From Altererythrobacter sp. B11 (GTDB lineage Bacteria > Pseudomonadota > Alphaproteobacteria > Sphingomonadales > Sphingomonadaceae), in NCBI RefSeq assembly GCF_003569745.1, contig NZ_AP018498.1, positions 3,077,001 through 3,141,000 on the forward strand: a stretch of DNA of 64,000 bases, written 5' to 3'. Made by a program: the position numbers and the translations under genes. This document shows, piece by piece, positions 34,000 through 42,746 of the stretch. Position 1 is the stretch's first letter; every line of letters begins with the position of its first letter. The notes beneath the pieces were generated by a model. It saw only the letters and a program-made list of their open reading frames with translations. It had not been told where the DNA came from and did not search any database.

Positions 34000-36402
34000 A
34001 TGAAACTGAAGATCAATGCTCGGCGCGAAGTCGGTTTATCTGCACTCGCGTTCGCCCTCTTTGCGGCCGCTCCGATCCATGCGCAGGCGACGCCTGGCGT
34101 CGACGAGCCTGTCAAGAAAAGCACGGGCGACGAGGAAAGCGAGGGGCTGAATGTCCTGGTGGTGACCGGGCAGCTGCAGAAATCGGCGATTCTCCCCGAA
34201 GATACCGATGCCTTCGGGCTGGGGATGAGCCAGCTCGAAACCCCACGTGCGACATCCACCGTGTCGCTGTCGATGATTGACCAGTACAGCCTGACCACTG
34301 TGCGCGATCTGATTGCGGTGACGCCGGGCGTGTTTACGGCAAGCTTCTATGGGGTCGACGGCACGGTCAACATTCGCGGCGAATATGCGGACAACTTCTT
34401 CCGTGGTTTCAAGCGCGTGGAGAACCAGGGTACCTATGTCACTCCGATCGAGTCCGCACTAAGCCTTGAAATCGTGCGCGGCCCGGCCTCCCCGGCCTAT
34501 GGCACCGGACGGGCGGGCGGCTACGTAAACTTTACCCCGCGTTCCGAGCGCGCCATGCGGATGAAGAACGGACTCGCCGCGCGGGGTGAGATAGTCGCGT
34601 CGGTCGGCACCTACGACTATTATCGCGCCTCCGCCGAATATGGCACGCCTTTCAAGATCGGAGACTATGACGCGGGTGTCGATGTTTACGTCGAGAAGGT
34701 CCAGGCGTCGCAATATTTCCGGGGGATCGAACCGCGCCATACGCTGGCGCAGGCCGGCTTCGCCACGGATCTCCCAGGAGGTTGGGACTTTCAGGTCGGC
34801 GGCCAGTACTACGACGCCAGCGGAATGCAGGGCAGCACCGGCGTCAACCGCCTCACGCAAGAGCTTATGGATAGCGGCATCTACGTGTCCGGCAGCCCGA
34901 TCGCCCAGATTGCCCAGCCAGGGGCGGCCTACATAACACCGGCCGACATTGTCGCGATCGGCGGAGTCACCAAATATTTCGGCTTCGCCAGCGACTACAG
35001 CCGACTCGATCCGGATACGATCCGAGAGGTCAAGCTCGACCGACGCACCCTGCTGACCTCCTCATACGACTTCGGCGACAGCGAGACCACAACCCTCTAT
35101 TTCGACCTGGGGCGCCAGGCTGGTCCGGGCAGACTTGCGCTCCAGGGCTTCTTCGATGATCTCAACGCCGATAGCTACAACAGCTACGGCTTCGCCAAGT
35201 CGTTGCGCGACCGGGCGGAAGAGCTGCGGCTCTCCTACACTGCTCAGCTAAAGCCCGCAGAATGGCTGGACACCAACTTCGTCGTGGGTGCGGGATACCG
35301 TCGTTATGAAGCGGACGAATCCTACGTGTTCGCGCGCGGCTACATGGTGCTGGACCGGCAGGATATCTCGGTGGGCGCTACGGCAGACAGCATCTTCAAC
35401 CCGGTCTATGTGTCCGGCGAGCCGTTTGATCAGGTCTATCATTCCGAGGTCGACGAATACGCCGGATTCCTGAATGCCGATATCGGCCTGTTGGACAGCC
35501 TGAAGTTCACCGGCGGCGTACGCTATGACTGGTACGATGTCGAAGCGATCAACAGGGGCTTCATCGACTATTCTGTCGCGCGCAATACGCTTTACTCCGC
35601 AAGCAAGGGCGCGTGGAGTTGGTCGGGCAGCGTCCGCTATGACACGCCGTGGGGCATCGTCCCTTACTTCACCCGTTCGCGCTCTTACGCGCTGGAGACA
35701 CTGCAGGGTGGTGCGGTCGCGCCAGGCAATGTCGCGAACGACACCTTCCTATCCCCTGCCGATCTGACCGAAGGCGGCGTGAAGGGCAGCTTCTTCGACG
35801 GCCGCCTGTTCGCGTCGGCCTCGATCTATCGCCAGCGGCGCACGCAGTCCGAACTCCTCAGCGGCAATTTCGTGGGAGCGACGACCAAGGGTATCGAAGG
35901 CGAACTGCGCTGGGCGATCAATCGCAATTTCGGCCTCTCAGCTGTCTATACGCATCAGAAGACGGAGATTTCCGGCAGCTCGTTCCTCGTCGTGACGCCG
36001 GAGGATGTCGGTCTCGACTATACCGATGGGTGGGGCTTCATCTACCAGGCGGCAACCGCCGGCTTCGAAGGTCTGGAAGATGGGTATGTCGACCGCACCC
36101 AGCCGCGGAACGTCTATGGCCTCTTCGCGAATTACGAAGTAGGCAACGGCTTGGGCGCGACCCTTGGCGGCAACTATGTGGAGAAGACCAGCGGGCATCT
36201 CCCCGGCGCGATCCAGTACCCCGATTATGTTCTCCTTCGCGGCTCGCTCCACTACGAAATCGGGCGCTACCGCTTCGCGCTGAACGTGAACAACATCCTC
36301 AACGAGCGATATTACGTGCCGCAGCGAAGCACGGACACAGAGGGGTCAGCCTTCCCTGGCGAAGGCCGGACGGCAATCCTGAAAGCGACCGCAAGGTTCT
36401 AA
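34000..36402 (+). CDS. TonB-dependent receptor
   Basis: 800-residue outer-membrane receptor. Signal peptide ends at PIHAQA; the plug has TVRDLIAVTPGVFTASFYG, NIRGEYADNFFRGFKRVENQ and SLEIVRGPASPAYGTGRAGG; the barrel ends in aromatic Phe (TARF). The plug region resembles FhuA/FoxA-type receptors, but context with ABC importer and oxygenases suggests import of the compound they act on. ATG 34000 follows GAGGGA. The 75-bp gap before it is AT-rich and may hold its promoter. A hairpin terminator follows. Confidence 0.92.
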   Translation: MKLKINARREVGLSALAFALFAAAPIHAQATPGVDEPVKKSTGDEESEGLNVLVVTGQLQKSAILPEDTDAFGLGMSQLETPRATSTVSLSMIDQYSLTTVRDLIAVTPGVFTASFYGVDGTVNIRGEYADNFFRGFKRVENQGTYVTPIESALSLEIVRGPASPAYGTGRAGGYVNFTPRSERAMRMKNGLAARGEIVASVGTYDYYRASAEYGTPFKIGDYDAGVDVYVEKVQASQYFRGIEPRHTLAQAGFATDLPGGWDFQVGGQYYDASGMQGSTGVNRLTQELMDSGIYVSGSPIAQIAQPGAAYITPADIVAIGGVTKYFGFASDYSRLDPDTIREVKLDRRTLLTSSYDFGDSETTTLYFDLGRQAGPGRLALQGFFDDLNADSYNSYGFAKSLRDRAEELRLSYTAQLKPAEWLDTNFVVGAGYRRYEADESYVFARGYMVLDRQDISVGATADSIFNPVYVSGEPFDQVYHSEVDEYAGFLNADIGLLDSLKFTGGVRYDWYDVEAINRGFIDYSVARNTLYSASKGAWSWSGSVRYDTPWGIVPYFTRSRSYALETLQGGAVAPGNVANDTFLSPADLTEGGVKGSFFDGRLFASASIYRQRRTQSELLSGNFVGATTKGIEGELRWAINRNFGLSAVYTHQKTEISGSSFLVVTPEDVGLDYTDGWGFIYQAATAGFEGLEDGYVDRTQPRNVYGLFANYEVGNGLGATLGGNYVEKTSGHLPGAIQYPDYVLLRGSLHYEIGRYRFALNVNNILNERYYVPQRSTDTEGSAFPGEGRTAILKATARF

Positions 36403-36411
36403 GGCACCCAG

Positions 36412-36444
36412 GCGGGCGGAGGGTACCCTTCGCCCGCACCTTTT
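36412..36444 (+). terminator. Probable rho-independent terminator after the TonB-dependent receptor gene
   Basis: GCGGGCG at 36412-36418 pairs with CGCCCGC at 36431-36437; the inner AGGG/CCCT continues the stem with one G-T pair, giving about 11 bp and a four-base loop. TTTT follows at 36441-36444. It ends only 13 bases before the GTG start of the next oxygenase. Confidence 0.6.
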
Positions 36445-36456
36445 CGGAGAATCGCA

Positions 36457-37425
36457 GTGACCGTTCCCGCAGCCGATTTGCCCATCATCGATTTCGCCCC
36501 CGCCCGCTCGGGCGACAAGGAGGGGCTGCGCCTGGTGGCCGGCCAGATCGGCGCGGCGGCACGCGAGATCGGCTTCTTCTATCTTCGCGATCACGGCGTT
36601 GCTGAGGAACTGGTGGACGAAACCTATGCCGCCGCCGCTGCGTTCTTCGCCCTCCCCTCATCGGCGAAGGAGGCGCTCTCCATCGCTCGCGTGGGCAACA
36701 ATCGGGGCTACGCAGGCTTCGGCACCGAGAGCCTCGATCCCGCGACTCTCGCCGACGCGAAGGAGGCCTTCAATCTTGGGCGCGAACCCGAACCTGACGA
36801 GCTTCACCGCGAGGTTCAGGATTCGGTCGGCGGCAATCAATGGCCAGAACTGGCCGGCTTCCAACAGACGACAAGCGCCTATTACCGCGCAATGCGCCAG
36901 TTGGGGGAAGACCTGCACCGCGCCTTCGCCGTCGACCTCGGCCTCGCCCCCGACTATTTCCAGCCGATGATCGACCGCCCGATGGCGACGCTTCGGTTGC
37001 TCCATTACCCCCCGCATCCGGGTCAATTCGATGGTACCCGCTTCGGCGCGGGCGCGCATACGGATTATGGAAACCTCACCTTGCTCACACAAAGCGATGC
37101 CGGCGGCCTGGAGGTGCGCAAGCGCAACGGGGAGTGGATCAGTGCACCGCCCCTTCCCGGCACCTTCGTATGCAACATCGGCGACTGCCTGATGCGCTGG
37201 AGCAACGACATCTACGTCTCCACGCCGCACCGCGTCGTCAATCGCAGCGGGCGAGAGCGCTATTCGATCGCTTTCTTCTTCGATGCCAATCCGGACGCGC
37301 TGGTGGAATGCCTGCCGGGTTGCCAGAGCGAGGACCGCCCTCCCCTCTACCCACCCATCACAGCCGGAAACCACCTGCGCGAACGACTCGACGCCACATA
37401 CGCGCATCGGCAGAAGCGCAGCTGA
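36457..37425 (+). CDS. 2-oxoglutarate/Fe(II) oxygenase, isopenicillin N synthase family (copy 2)
   Basis: 322-residue oxygenase related to that at 32878-33924. It has LPIIDFAPARSGD and REIGFFYLRDHGV in the N-terminal part, AHTDYGNLTLL (His201, Asp203) and STPHRVVNRSGRERYSIAFF (His258 and the 2-oxoglutarate-binding Arg/Ser). Start is a GTG at 36457 with CGGAGA upstream. It lies just after a likely terminator, so its expression may depend on readthrough or on a promoter inside the receptor gene. Likely acts on the same compound as its paralogue or on the product; identity not known. Confidence 0.9.
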   Translation: MTVPAADLPIIDFAPARSGDKEGLRLVAGQIGAAAREIGFFYLRDHGVAEELVDETYAAAAAFFALPSSAKEALSIARVGNNRGYAGFGTESLDPATLADAKEAFNLGREPEPDELHREVQDSVGGNQWPELAGFQQTTSAYYRAMRQLGEDLHRAFAVDLGLAPDYFQPMIDRPMATLRLLHYPPHPGQFDGTRFGAGAHTDYGNLTLLTQSDAGGLEVRKRNGEWISAPPLPGTFVCNIGDCLMRWSNDIYVSTPHRVVNRSGRERYSIAFFFDANPDALVECLPGCQSEDRPPLYPPITAGNHLRERLDATYAHRQKRS

Positions 37426-37449
37426 TTTGCACTGACGGGCAGCGCCCGC

Positions 37450-38739
37450 GTGGCCGCATCATCTCTCGGAAGAACAACGCGAGCGGCAACGATCCGCCTC
37501 GGACGGAGCGAGATCCTGCTGCTTGGCCTGCTGTCGGCGATCGGGCCGATTGGCATCGACATCTACCTGCCCGCCTTCGCGGCGATCGCAGCCGATCTGC
37601 AAACCGATATCGGTTCGATCCAGCTGAGCATGGCAGTTTATTTCCTCGCCTTAGGGCTAGGGCAGCTTCCCTTCGGCATGGCTTCGGATCGCTTTGGGCG
37701 GAAGGGGCCAATACTGCTGGGGCTGACCCTATTCATCGTGGGGTCGATGGTCTGCGCCACAGCCGAGCAAGTAAGCGCGCTGCTCGCGGGGCGCTTCGTC
37801 CAGGGCCTTGGCATCTGCTCCATCCTTTCGATTGTAAGAGCGGTCGTGCGCGATCTGCATGGAGGGAAGGAAGCTGCCCACCTGGCCGCGCGGATCCTCC
37901 TCGTCGTCAGCGTCTCGCCAATGCTGGCCCCGCTGGCAGGCTCTGTAATCATCAGTTTTGGCGTCTGGCGCGCCATCTTCTGGCTGCTGGCAGCGCTCGC
38001 TGGCTGCCTGCTCTTGGCGAGCATACGCTTCTTGCCCGAAACGGCACGATCCGCGGGCTCACCCGATAAGCATGTGCCTATCGCCCAGCTACGCGCACTC
38101 ATTCGGGAGCGTGAGTTTCTTCTGCCCACCCTCCTCCTCGCCTGTGCTCAGGCGGGCGCATCGCTATACCTCGCCGGGTCGTCGGCAGTCTATTTGCTTC
38201 ACTACCAAGCCACGACCTTTGCCTATAGCCTCGCCTTTGCGGCCAACGCCGGAGCGATGATCCTGGCCGCGCAGTGCAATCGCTATCTGATCGGGCGTTT
38301 TGGCATGGCGGCGGTGTTGGTATTAGGGACCGGGATCGGAGCCTTCTCCATCGTGCTGTTCATAGCTGCCAAACTGGTCGGCCACGCCGGCTTCCCACTT
38401 GCCTGCGTTTGCTTCTTCCTCTTCTTCGCGGCGTTTGGCTTCGTGATGGGGCCGGCTTCGGTGCTCGGCATGGAAAAGCAGAAGCACGCAGCGGGTGTTG
38501 CCGCCGGGCTGCAGGGGACAATCCAGTTCGCGGCGGGTGCGCTAGCTGCCGGCCTGCTAGGCCTGCTCGAGCGGGAAGGCTCGCTGGAGCCGCTGTTATC
38601 GCTGCTGGGCGTTGGCCAACTCGCCGCCTTTTCCCTGGCACTGCTGTGCAGAAAGATGGGTGAAGGGAATGTCGGCAGCCACGGCCCCGCGCTGCATTAC
38701 CGCCGCCTGTGCAAAAACCGGAAAGATAGCTGTAAATGA
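37450..38739 (+). CDS. MFS transporter, Bcr/CflA-like
   Basis: 429-residue inner-membrane transporter with 12 hydrophobic segments. The loop motif GMASDRFGRKGPILLG after segment 2 and DIYLPAFAAIAADL in segment 1 match the Bcr/CflA drug exporter group. The C-terminus has a positively charged cytoplasmic tail. Start is GTG 37450, 24 bp after the oxygenase stop, without a strong ribosome site. Direction of transport and substrate are uncertain; it might export a purine intermediate or an inhibitor. Confidence 0.87.
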   Translation: MAASSLGRTTRAATIRLGRSEILLLGLLSAIGPIGIDIYLPAFAAIAADLQTDIGSIQLSMAVYFLALGLGQLPFGMASDRFGRKGPILLGLTLFIVGSMVCATAEQVSALLAGRFVQGLGICSILSIVRAVVRDLHGGKEAAHLAARILLVVSVSPMLAPLAGSVIISFGVWRAIFWLLAALAGCLLLASIRFLPETARSAGSPDKHVPIAQLRALIREREFLLPTLLLACAQAGASLYLAGSSAVYLLHYQATTFAYSLAFAANAGAMILAAQCNRYLIGRFGMAAVLVLGTGIGAFSIVLFIAAKLVGHAGFPLACVCFFLFFAAFGFVMGPASVLGMEKQKHAAGVAAGLQGTIQFAAGALAAGLLGLLEREGSLEPLLSLLGVGQLAAFSLALLCRKMGEGNVGSHGPALHYRRLCKNRKDSCK

Positions 38740-38899
38740 CAGCCGAACGGCGGAGCGAAGGGACGCGACAGGTGGCCAACGGCGCATATTGCCGGACGAG
38801 CTCGGATCCATCGCGCACGCATTTTTGCAATGATCTGTTCTTGTCATTCTATTTGCTCGGTAGGGTAACGGCGGGCATGGTCGGCTGCATGGTGCGCGG
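38740..38899 (+). promoter_or_regulatory. Intergenic region before the purine operon
   Basis: A 160-bp gap with no coding potential. It holds one copy of the shared two-part motif (38823-38859) about 40 bp upstream of the first gene of the large purine operon, so the operon promoter is probably here. Confidence 0.55.
38823..38859 (+). promoter_or_regulatory. Shared two-part motif, copy C (purine operon)
   Basis: TTTTGCAATG then, after a conserved gap, CATTCTATTTGCTCGG. Aligned without gaps to copies at 56917-56953 and 63363-63399, matching at TTTTGCAA, G, T, CATT/GATT and TTTG. Read as a promoter it would have TTGCAA and TCTATT hexamers spaced by 17 bp. Read as an operator it would suit a LysR regulator. 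Confidence 0.5.
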
Positions 38900-40045
38900 G
38901 TGAAACTACCGTTTTCGCTGGATCCGTTTCTCATCGTGCTGGTCGCGGTGGTCGGCGGGGCGTCGCTAGTGCCGGCGCGGGGCGTTGCTGCCGATTGGGT
39001 CGGCATGGCCGCGGATGTTGCGATCGCGCTGCTGTTCTTCCTGCACGGCGCCAAGCTCTCGCGCGCTTCAATCCTTCGCGGCATGGGCAACCTGCGGCTG
39101 CACTCACTGGTGCTGGCCTCTACCTATCTGGTTTTCCCCGCGCTGGGCCTGTTCGCGGTGTGGCTGCTGGCGGGCCGGGCAGACCCTCTGCTGCTGTCAG
39201 GCGTGCTCTACCTGACGCTGCTGCCTTCGACCGTACAGTCCTCTATCGCCTTTACTGCGATCGCCGGCGGCAATGTGGCGGCCGCGGTGTGCAGCGCTTC
39301 GCTTTCCAACCTCATCGGAATCGTCCTCACCCCGCTGCTGGTGGGAGCGCTGATGGCCGTTTCAGGCGAAGGTGCGGTATCAACCGCAGACGCAGCAAAG
39401 GCCATTGCCCTGCAATTGCTCGCCCCCTTCCTCGCCGGCCATTTCCTGCGCCCGCTGATTGGCAGCTTTGTCGACCAACACAAGGCGATGCTGGGCAAGG
39501 TGGATCGCGGCTCGATCCTGTTGGTGGTCTACTCCGCCTTCAGCGCCGCCGTGGTGGAAGGCCTGTGGACCCGCGTCGGTTGGTCCGATCTGGGTCTGCT
39601 GCTGGTGATCAGCGCCGTCATCCTGGCACTTGTGATGGGGGTCAACGCTCTCGCCGCTCGCCTGTTCGGCCTTCCGCGCGAGGATGCGATCGTGCTGCTG
39701 TTCTGCGGCTCCAAAAAGAGCCTCGCTTCTGGCGTACCCATGGCGGGCGCGCTGTTCGCGCCGGTGCAGGTCGGCATGATCGTGCTGCCGCTGATGATCT
39801 TCCACCAGCTCCAGTTGTTCGTTTGCGCGATCCTGGCCGCGCGCTTCCGCCGCGAGGCTGAAACACAGGCAGCGGCGGCGGTCCCCCCCGCGATCCCGTC
39901 GACGGAGGCCGAAGTTACCGAAGTCGCGGGCGCGCTGGGCTTGCCTGTGCCCGCATCCTGCATGCCCGGCGTCCTTGCCAATATGGCGCTGCTCCAGCGC
40001 CACGCGGACACGCTCCTGGCGCCGCCTGAAACGTCGCGGCCATGA
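38900..40045 (+). CDS. BASS-type transporter fused to HpxX/AtzG-like (DUF4089) domain
   Basis: 381-residue protein in two parts. Residues 1-315 are a sodium/bile-acid-symporter-like membrane domain with about nine to ten segments (LLFFLHGAKLSR, LPSTVQSSIAFTAIAGGN, CGSKKSLASGVPMAGALF). Residues 334-381 match the small AtzG/HpxX family (AGALGLPVPASCMPGVLANM, then ALLQRHAD), normally a separate GatC-like partner of AtzE/HpxY amidases. No ATG, GTG or TTG occurs in the linker or the first part of that domain, so it must be translated as a fusion. Start is GTG 38900. The stop overlaps the amidase gene start by four bases. Confidence 0.85.
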   Translation: MKLPFSLDPFLIVLVAVVGGASLVPARGVAADWVGMAADVAIALLFFLHGAKLSRASILRGMGNLRLHSLVLASTYLVFPALGLFAVWLLAGRADPLLLSGVLYLTLLPSTVQSSIAFTAIAGGNVAAAVCSASLSNLIGIVLTPLLVGALMAVSGEGAVSTADAAKAIALQLLAPFLAGHFLRPLIGSFVDQHKAMLGKVDRGSILLVVYSAFSAAVVEGLWTRVGWSDLGLLLVISAVILALVMGVNALAARLFGLPREDAIVLLFCGSKKSLASGVPMAGALFAPVQVGMIVLPLMIFHQLQLFVCAILAARFRREAETQAAAAVPPAIPSTEAEVTEVAGALGLPVPASCMPGVLANMALLQRHADTLLAPPETSRP

Positions 40046-41388
40046 TGCAGGCGGTTGAAATCGCGGCGGCGGTTCGCGCCGGAACGCTGCGCGCGCGCGA
40101 TGTGACCGAGCGCGCGCTCGCTGCGCTCCAAACCGAGGCGCGCCCGCTGGTAGCGGTCACTCGCCTGCTTGCCGAGCGGGCACGGCGCGAGGCCACGGAG
40201 GTAGATGCAGCCGTCGAGGCCGGGCGGGATCCCGGGCCGCTCGCGGGAGTGCCTTACGGGGTGAAGGACCTGTTCGCCGTCGAGGGTCTGCCTAACACGG
40301 CCGGGTCGAGCCTCTACGCAAGTGCTGCGCCCGAACCGGCAGACGCGCGCGCTATTGGCTTGATGCGTCGGGCGGGCGCAGTGCTGACTGCAACGCTGAA
40401 CATGGACGAGTTTGCCTATGGCTTCGCAACAATCAATGCACGCCACGGCACGACCCGCAATCCACACGATCTTGCCCGACTGGCCGGTGGCTCGTCCGGC
40501 GGCTCTGCCGCAGTTGTCGCAGCAGGACTGCTGCCCGTCTCGCTCGGCTCGGACACCAACGGTTCGGTGCGGGTACCGGCGAGCCTGACAGGGACCTACG
40601 GCCTGAAACCGACCCATGGCGACCTGCCACTCGAGGGCGTCTTCCCCTTCGCAGCCAGCTTCGACGACTGCGGACCTTTCACCTCGTCAGCAGCCGACAT
40701 GGCCTGTGTGTGGGAAGTACTCTCAACCAAGTCTGCGGCGGCCGGCACCGGTGACCCGCCGCGCATCGCCCGGCTGGGTGGTCGTTTCGCGGAAAATTGC
40801 GATCCGGACCAGTTGGACGCGATGGACGCCATCGCACCTGACGCGCCGGTGGTCGAGATTCCCGAAATCGCCCGAGCCCGCTCAGCTGCGTTCCTCATCA
40901 CCGCTTGCGAAGGCGGCCGGCTGCACCAAGCGGCGCTGGCGGAAAATGCAATGGCATTCGATCCCGCCACGCGCGATCGCCTGCTGGCAGGCGCCCTGCT
41001 CCCGCAAGACATCTACGCTGCCGCACAGGCCTTCTGCACGAGCTTCCGAGCGCGCGTGCTGGAGCTTATCCGCGATTACGACGTGCTGCTCGCGCCAGCG
41101 ACACCTTGCGAGGCCCCGTTCGTCGCCGACCCGACGATCACCATCGACGCCCAACGCGTGCCAGCGCGTGCCGATCTGGGTATCCACACCCAGCCGATCA
41201 CCTTCACCGGCCTGCCGTCATTGGCCGTACCACTGCATCGGCCGGGACGGCTGCCGCTTGGCCTGCAACTGATCGGAAAGCCACATGGGGAGCCCGCCCT
41301 GCTGCGCTTGGCCGCCATGCTCGAACAACGCGGTCTCGTCGGATCGTCGCCGCCGCAATGCGCATTTCAGGGGGAAGCCGCACAATGA
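40042..41388 (+). CDS. AtzE/HpxY-family amidohydrolase
   Basis: 448-residue amidase-signature enzyme. The Ser-cisSer-Lys triad is visible in GVKDLFA (Lys), GGSSGGSAA (cis-Ser) and GSDTNGSVRVPAS (nucleophile). It is closest to AtzE (1-carboxybiuret hydrolase) and HpxY of purine catabolism clusters. AtzE needs the small AtzG subunit; here the equivalent domain is fused to the upstream transporter. Oxalurate is close in shape to 1-carboxybiuret, so oxalurate hydrolysis is a reasonable guess. It overlaps its neighbours by four bases on each side. Confidence 0.87.
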   Translation: MMQAVEIAAAVRAGTLRARDVTERALAALQTEARPLVAVTRLLAERARREATEVDAAVEAGRDPGPLAGVPYGVKDLFAVEGLPNTAGSSLYASAAPEPADARAIGLMRRAGAVLTATLNMDEFAYGFATINARHGTTRNPHDLARLAGGSSGGSAAVVAAGLLPVSLGSDTNGSVRVPASLTGTYGLKPTHGDLPLEGVFPFAASFDDCGPFTSSAADMACVWEVLSTKSAAAGTGDPPRIARLGGRFAENCDPDQLDAMDAIAPDAPVVEIPEIARARSAAFLITACEGGRLHQAALAENAMAFDPATRDRLLAGALLPQDIYAAAQAFCTSFRARVLELIRDYDVLLAPATPCEAPFVADPTITIDAQRVPARADLGIHTQPITFTGLPSLAVPLHRPGRLPLGLQLIGKPHGEPALLRLAAMLEQRGLVGSSPPQCAFQGEAAQ

Positions 41389-42746
41389 GCGAAACAGTGG
41401 TGCACGCCGAAGTGCCGACCAGACATGACCGGCTGGACCGGTATTTCCGTTTGGCGGAGCGTGGGACGAGCGTGCGGACCGAGGTGCTGGCTGGGATCAC
41501 CACCTTTCTCACGATGGCCTATATCGTGCTGGTCAATCCCTCGATCCTCGGCGCGGCGGGCATGCCGGTGGCAGCCGTCGCGGCGGCGACCTGCTTCGCC
41601 GCGGGCTTCGCCTCGATTTTGATGGGATTGAGTTCCAACACTCCGCTCGCGCTTGCGCCGGGAATGGGCCTTAACGCCTATTTCGCCTATACGGTGGTCG
41701 GCCAGATGGGTGTTCCCTGGCAGGTCGCGCTGGGCTGCGTATTCCTCTCAGGCATCCTCTTCCTCCTTCTTACCTTGACCGGCGTGCGACAGATGATTGT
41801 CGCCTGCATCCCGCCGCACCTGTTCGCCGCCGTGGCCGGGGGCATCGGCCTGTTCATCGGTTTTATCGGGCTGCAGAATGCGGGAATCGTGATGGCCAGC
41901 CCGGCTACGGCTGTCTCACTCGGCGATCTTAAGACGCCCGGCGCCGGACTTGCGCTGTTCGGCCTGCTGCTGATAGCTGTGCTCAGCATCTGGAGCGTGC
42001 GTGGTGCGATGCTGATCGGAATAGTCGGCACCACGCTTGTCGGCTGGATGTTCGGCATGGTTGCGATCGAACCGGTCCCCTACACCTTCGCGACGATGAC
42101 CGAGACGGTCTTCGCACTCGACATTCCGGGCGTCTTCAACCTGTCCGCTACCCATGGGCTTGGCGTGGTGGAAATCCTCTTCGTGTTCATGTTCGTCGAC
42201 ATCTTCGACAATATCGGCACGCTTGTCGCGGTCACGAAGCGCGCGGGACTGATCAACGCCGCCGGCAAGATCCCCGGCCTCAATCGCATCCTTATGTCGG
42301 ATGCCGTAGCCACCGTGGTCGGCTCTATGGCCGGAACCAGCACGGTCACCTCCTATGTCGAAAGCGCCGCAGGCGTGCAGGCGGGCGGACGGACAGGTCT
42401 CACTGCGGTGGTCACGGGCGTGCTGTTCCTCGCCACAATGTTCGTCGCCCCTTACGCGCAAATCGTGCCACTTGCCGCCACAGCGCCGGCGCTGATCGTC
42501 GTGGGAGGGCTGATGCTGCTGCCGCTTAAGGAGGTAGAATGGGAAGATCCGATGGAGGCGATCCCGGCCTTCCTGACAGTGGCCATGATCCCCTTCACCT
42601 ACTCCATCGCCAACGGCCTCGCTTTCGGCATTACCGCCCATGCTGGGCTCAAGCTCCTTCGCGGCCGGGCGACTACCGCCGACTGGTTCCTGTTCCTGCT
42701 CGCGGGGGTGTTCGTCCTGCGCTTCGTGTGGATGGGAGCGGCCTGA
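41385..42746 (+). CDS. AzgA-like purine permease
   Basis: 453-residue membrane protein with about 12-13 segments, family NCS2/AzgA (adenine, guanine and hypoxanthine uptake). Markers are LAGITTFLTMAYIVLVNPSI, LALAPGMGLNAYFAYTVV, FDNIGTLVAVTKRAGL and GTSTVTSYVESAAGV. The ATG overlaps the amidase stop (ATGA); longer in-frame sequence upstream lies in that gene. It would bring purine bases into the cytoplasm for the deaminases and xanthine dehydrogenase of the same operon. Confidence 0.93.
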   Translation: MSETVVHAEVPTRHDRLDRYFRLAERGTSVRTEVLAGITTFLTMAYIVLVNPSILGAAGMPVAAVAAATCFAAGFASILMGLSSNTPLALAPGMGLNAYFAYTVVGQMGVPWQVALGCVFLSGILFLLLTLTGVRQMIVACIPPHLFAAVAGGIGLFIGFIGLQNAGIVMASPATAVSLGDLKTPGAGLALFGLLLIAVLSIWSVRGAMLIGIVGTTLVGWMFGMVAIEPVPYTFATMTETVFALDIPGVFNLSATHGLGVVEILFVFMFVDIFDNIGTLVAVTKRAGLINAAGKIPGLNRILMSDAVATVVGSMAGTSTVTSYVESAAGVQAGGRTGLTAVVTGVLFLATMFVAPYAQIVPLAATAPALIVVGGLMLLPLKEVEWEDPMEAIPAFLTVAMIPFTYSIANGLAFGITAHAGLKLLRGRATTADWFLFLLAGVFVLRFVWMGAA

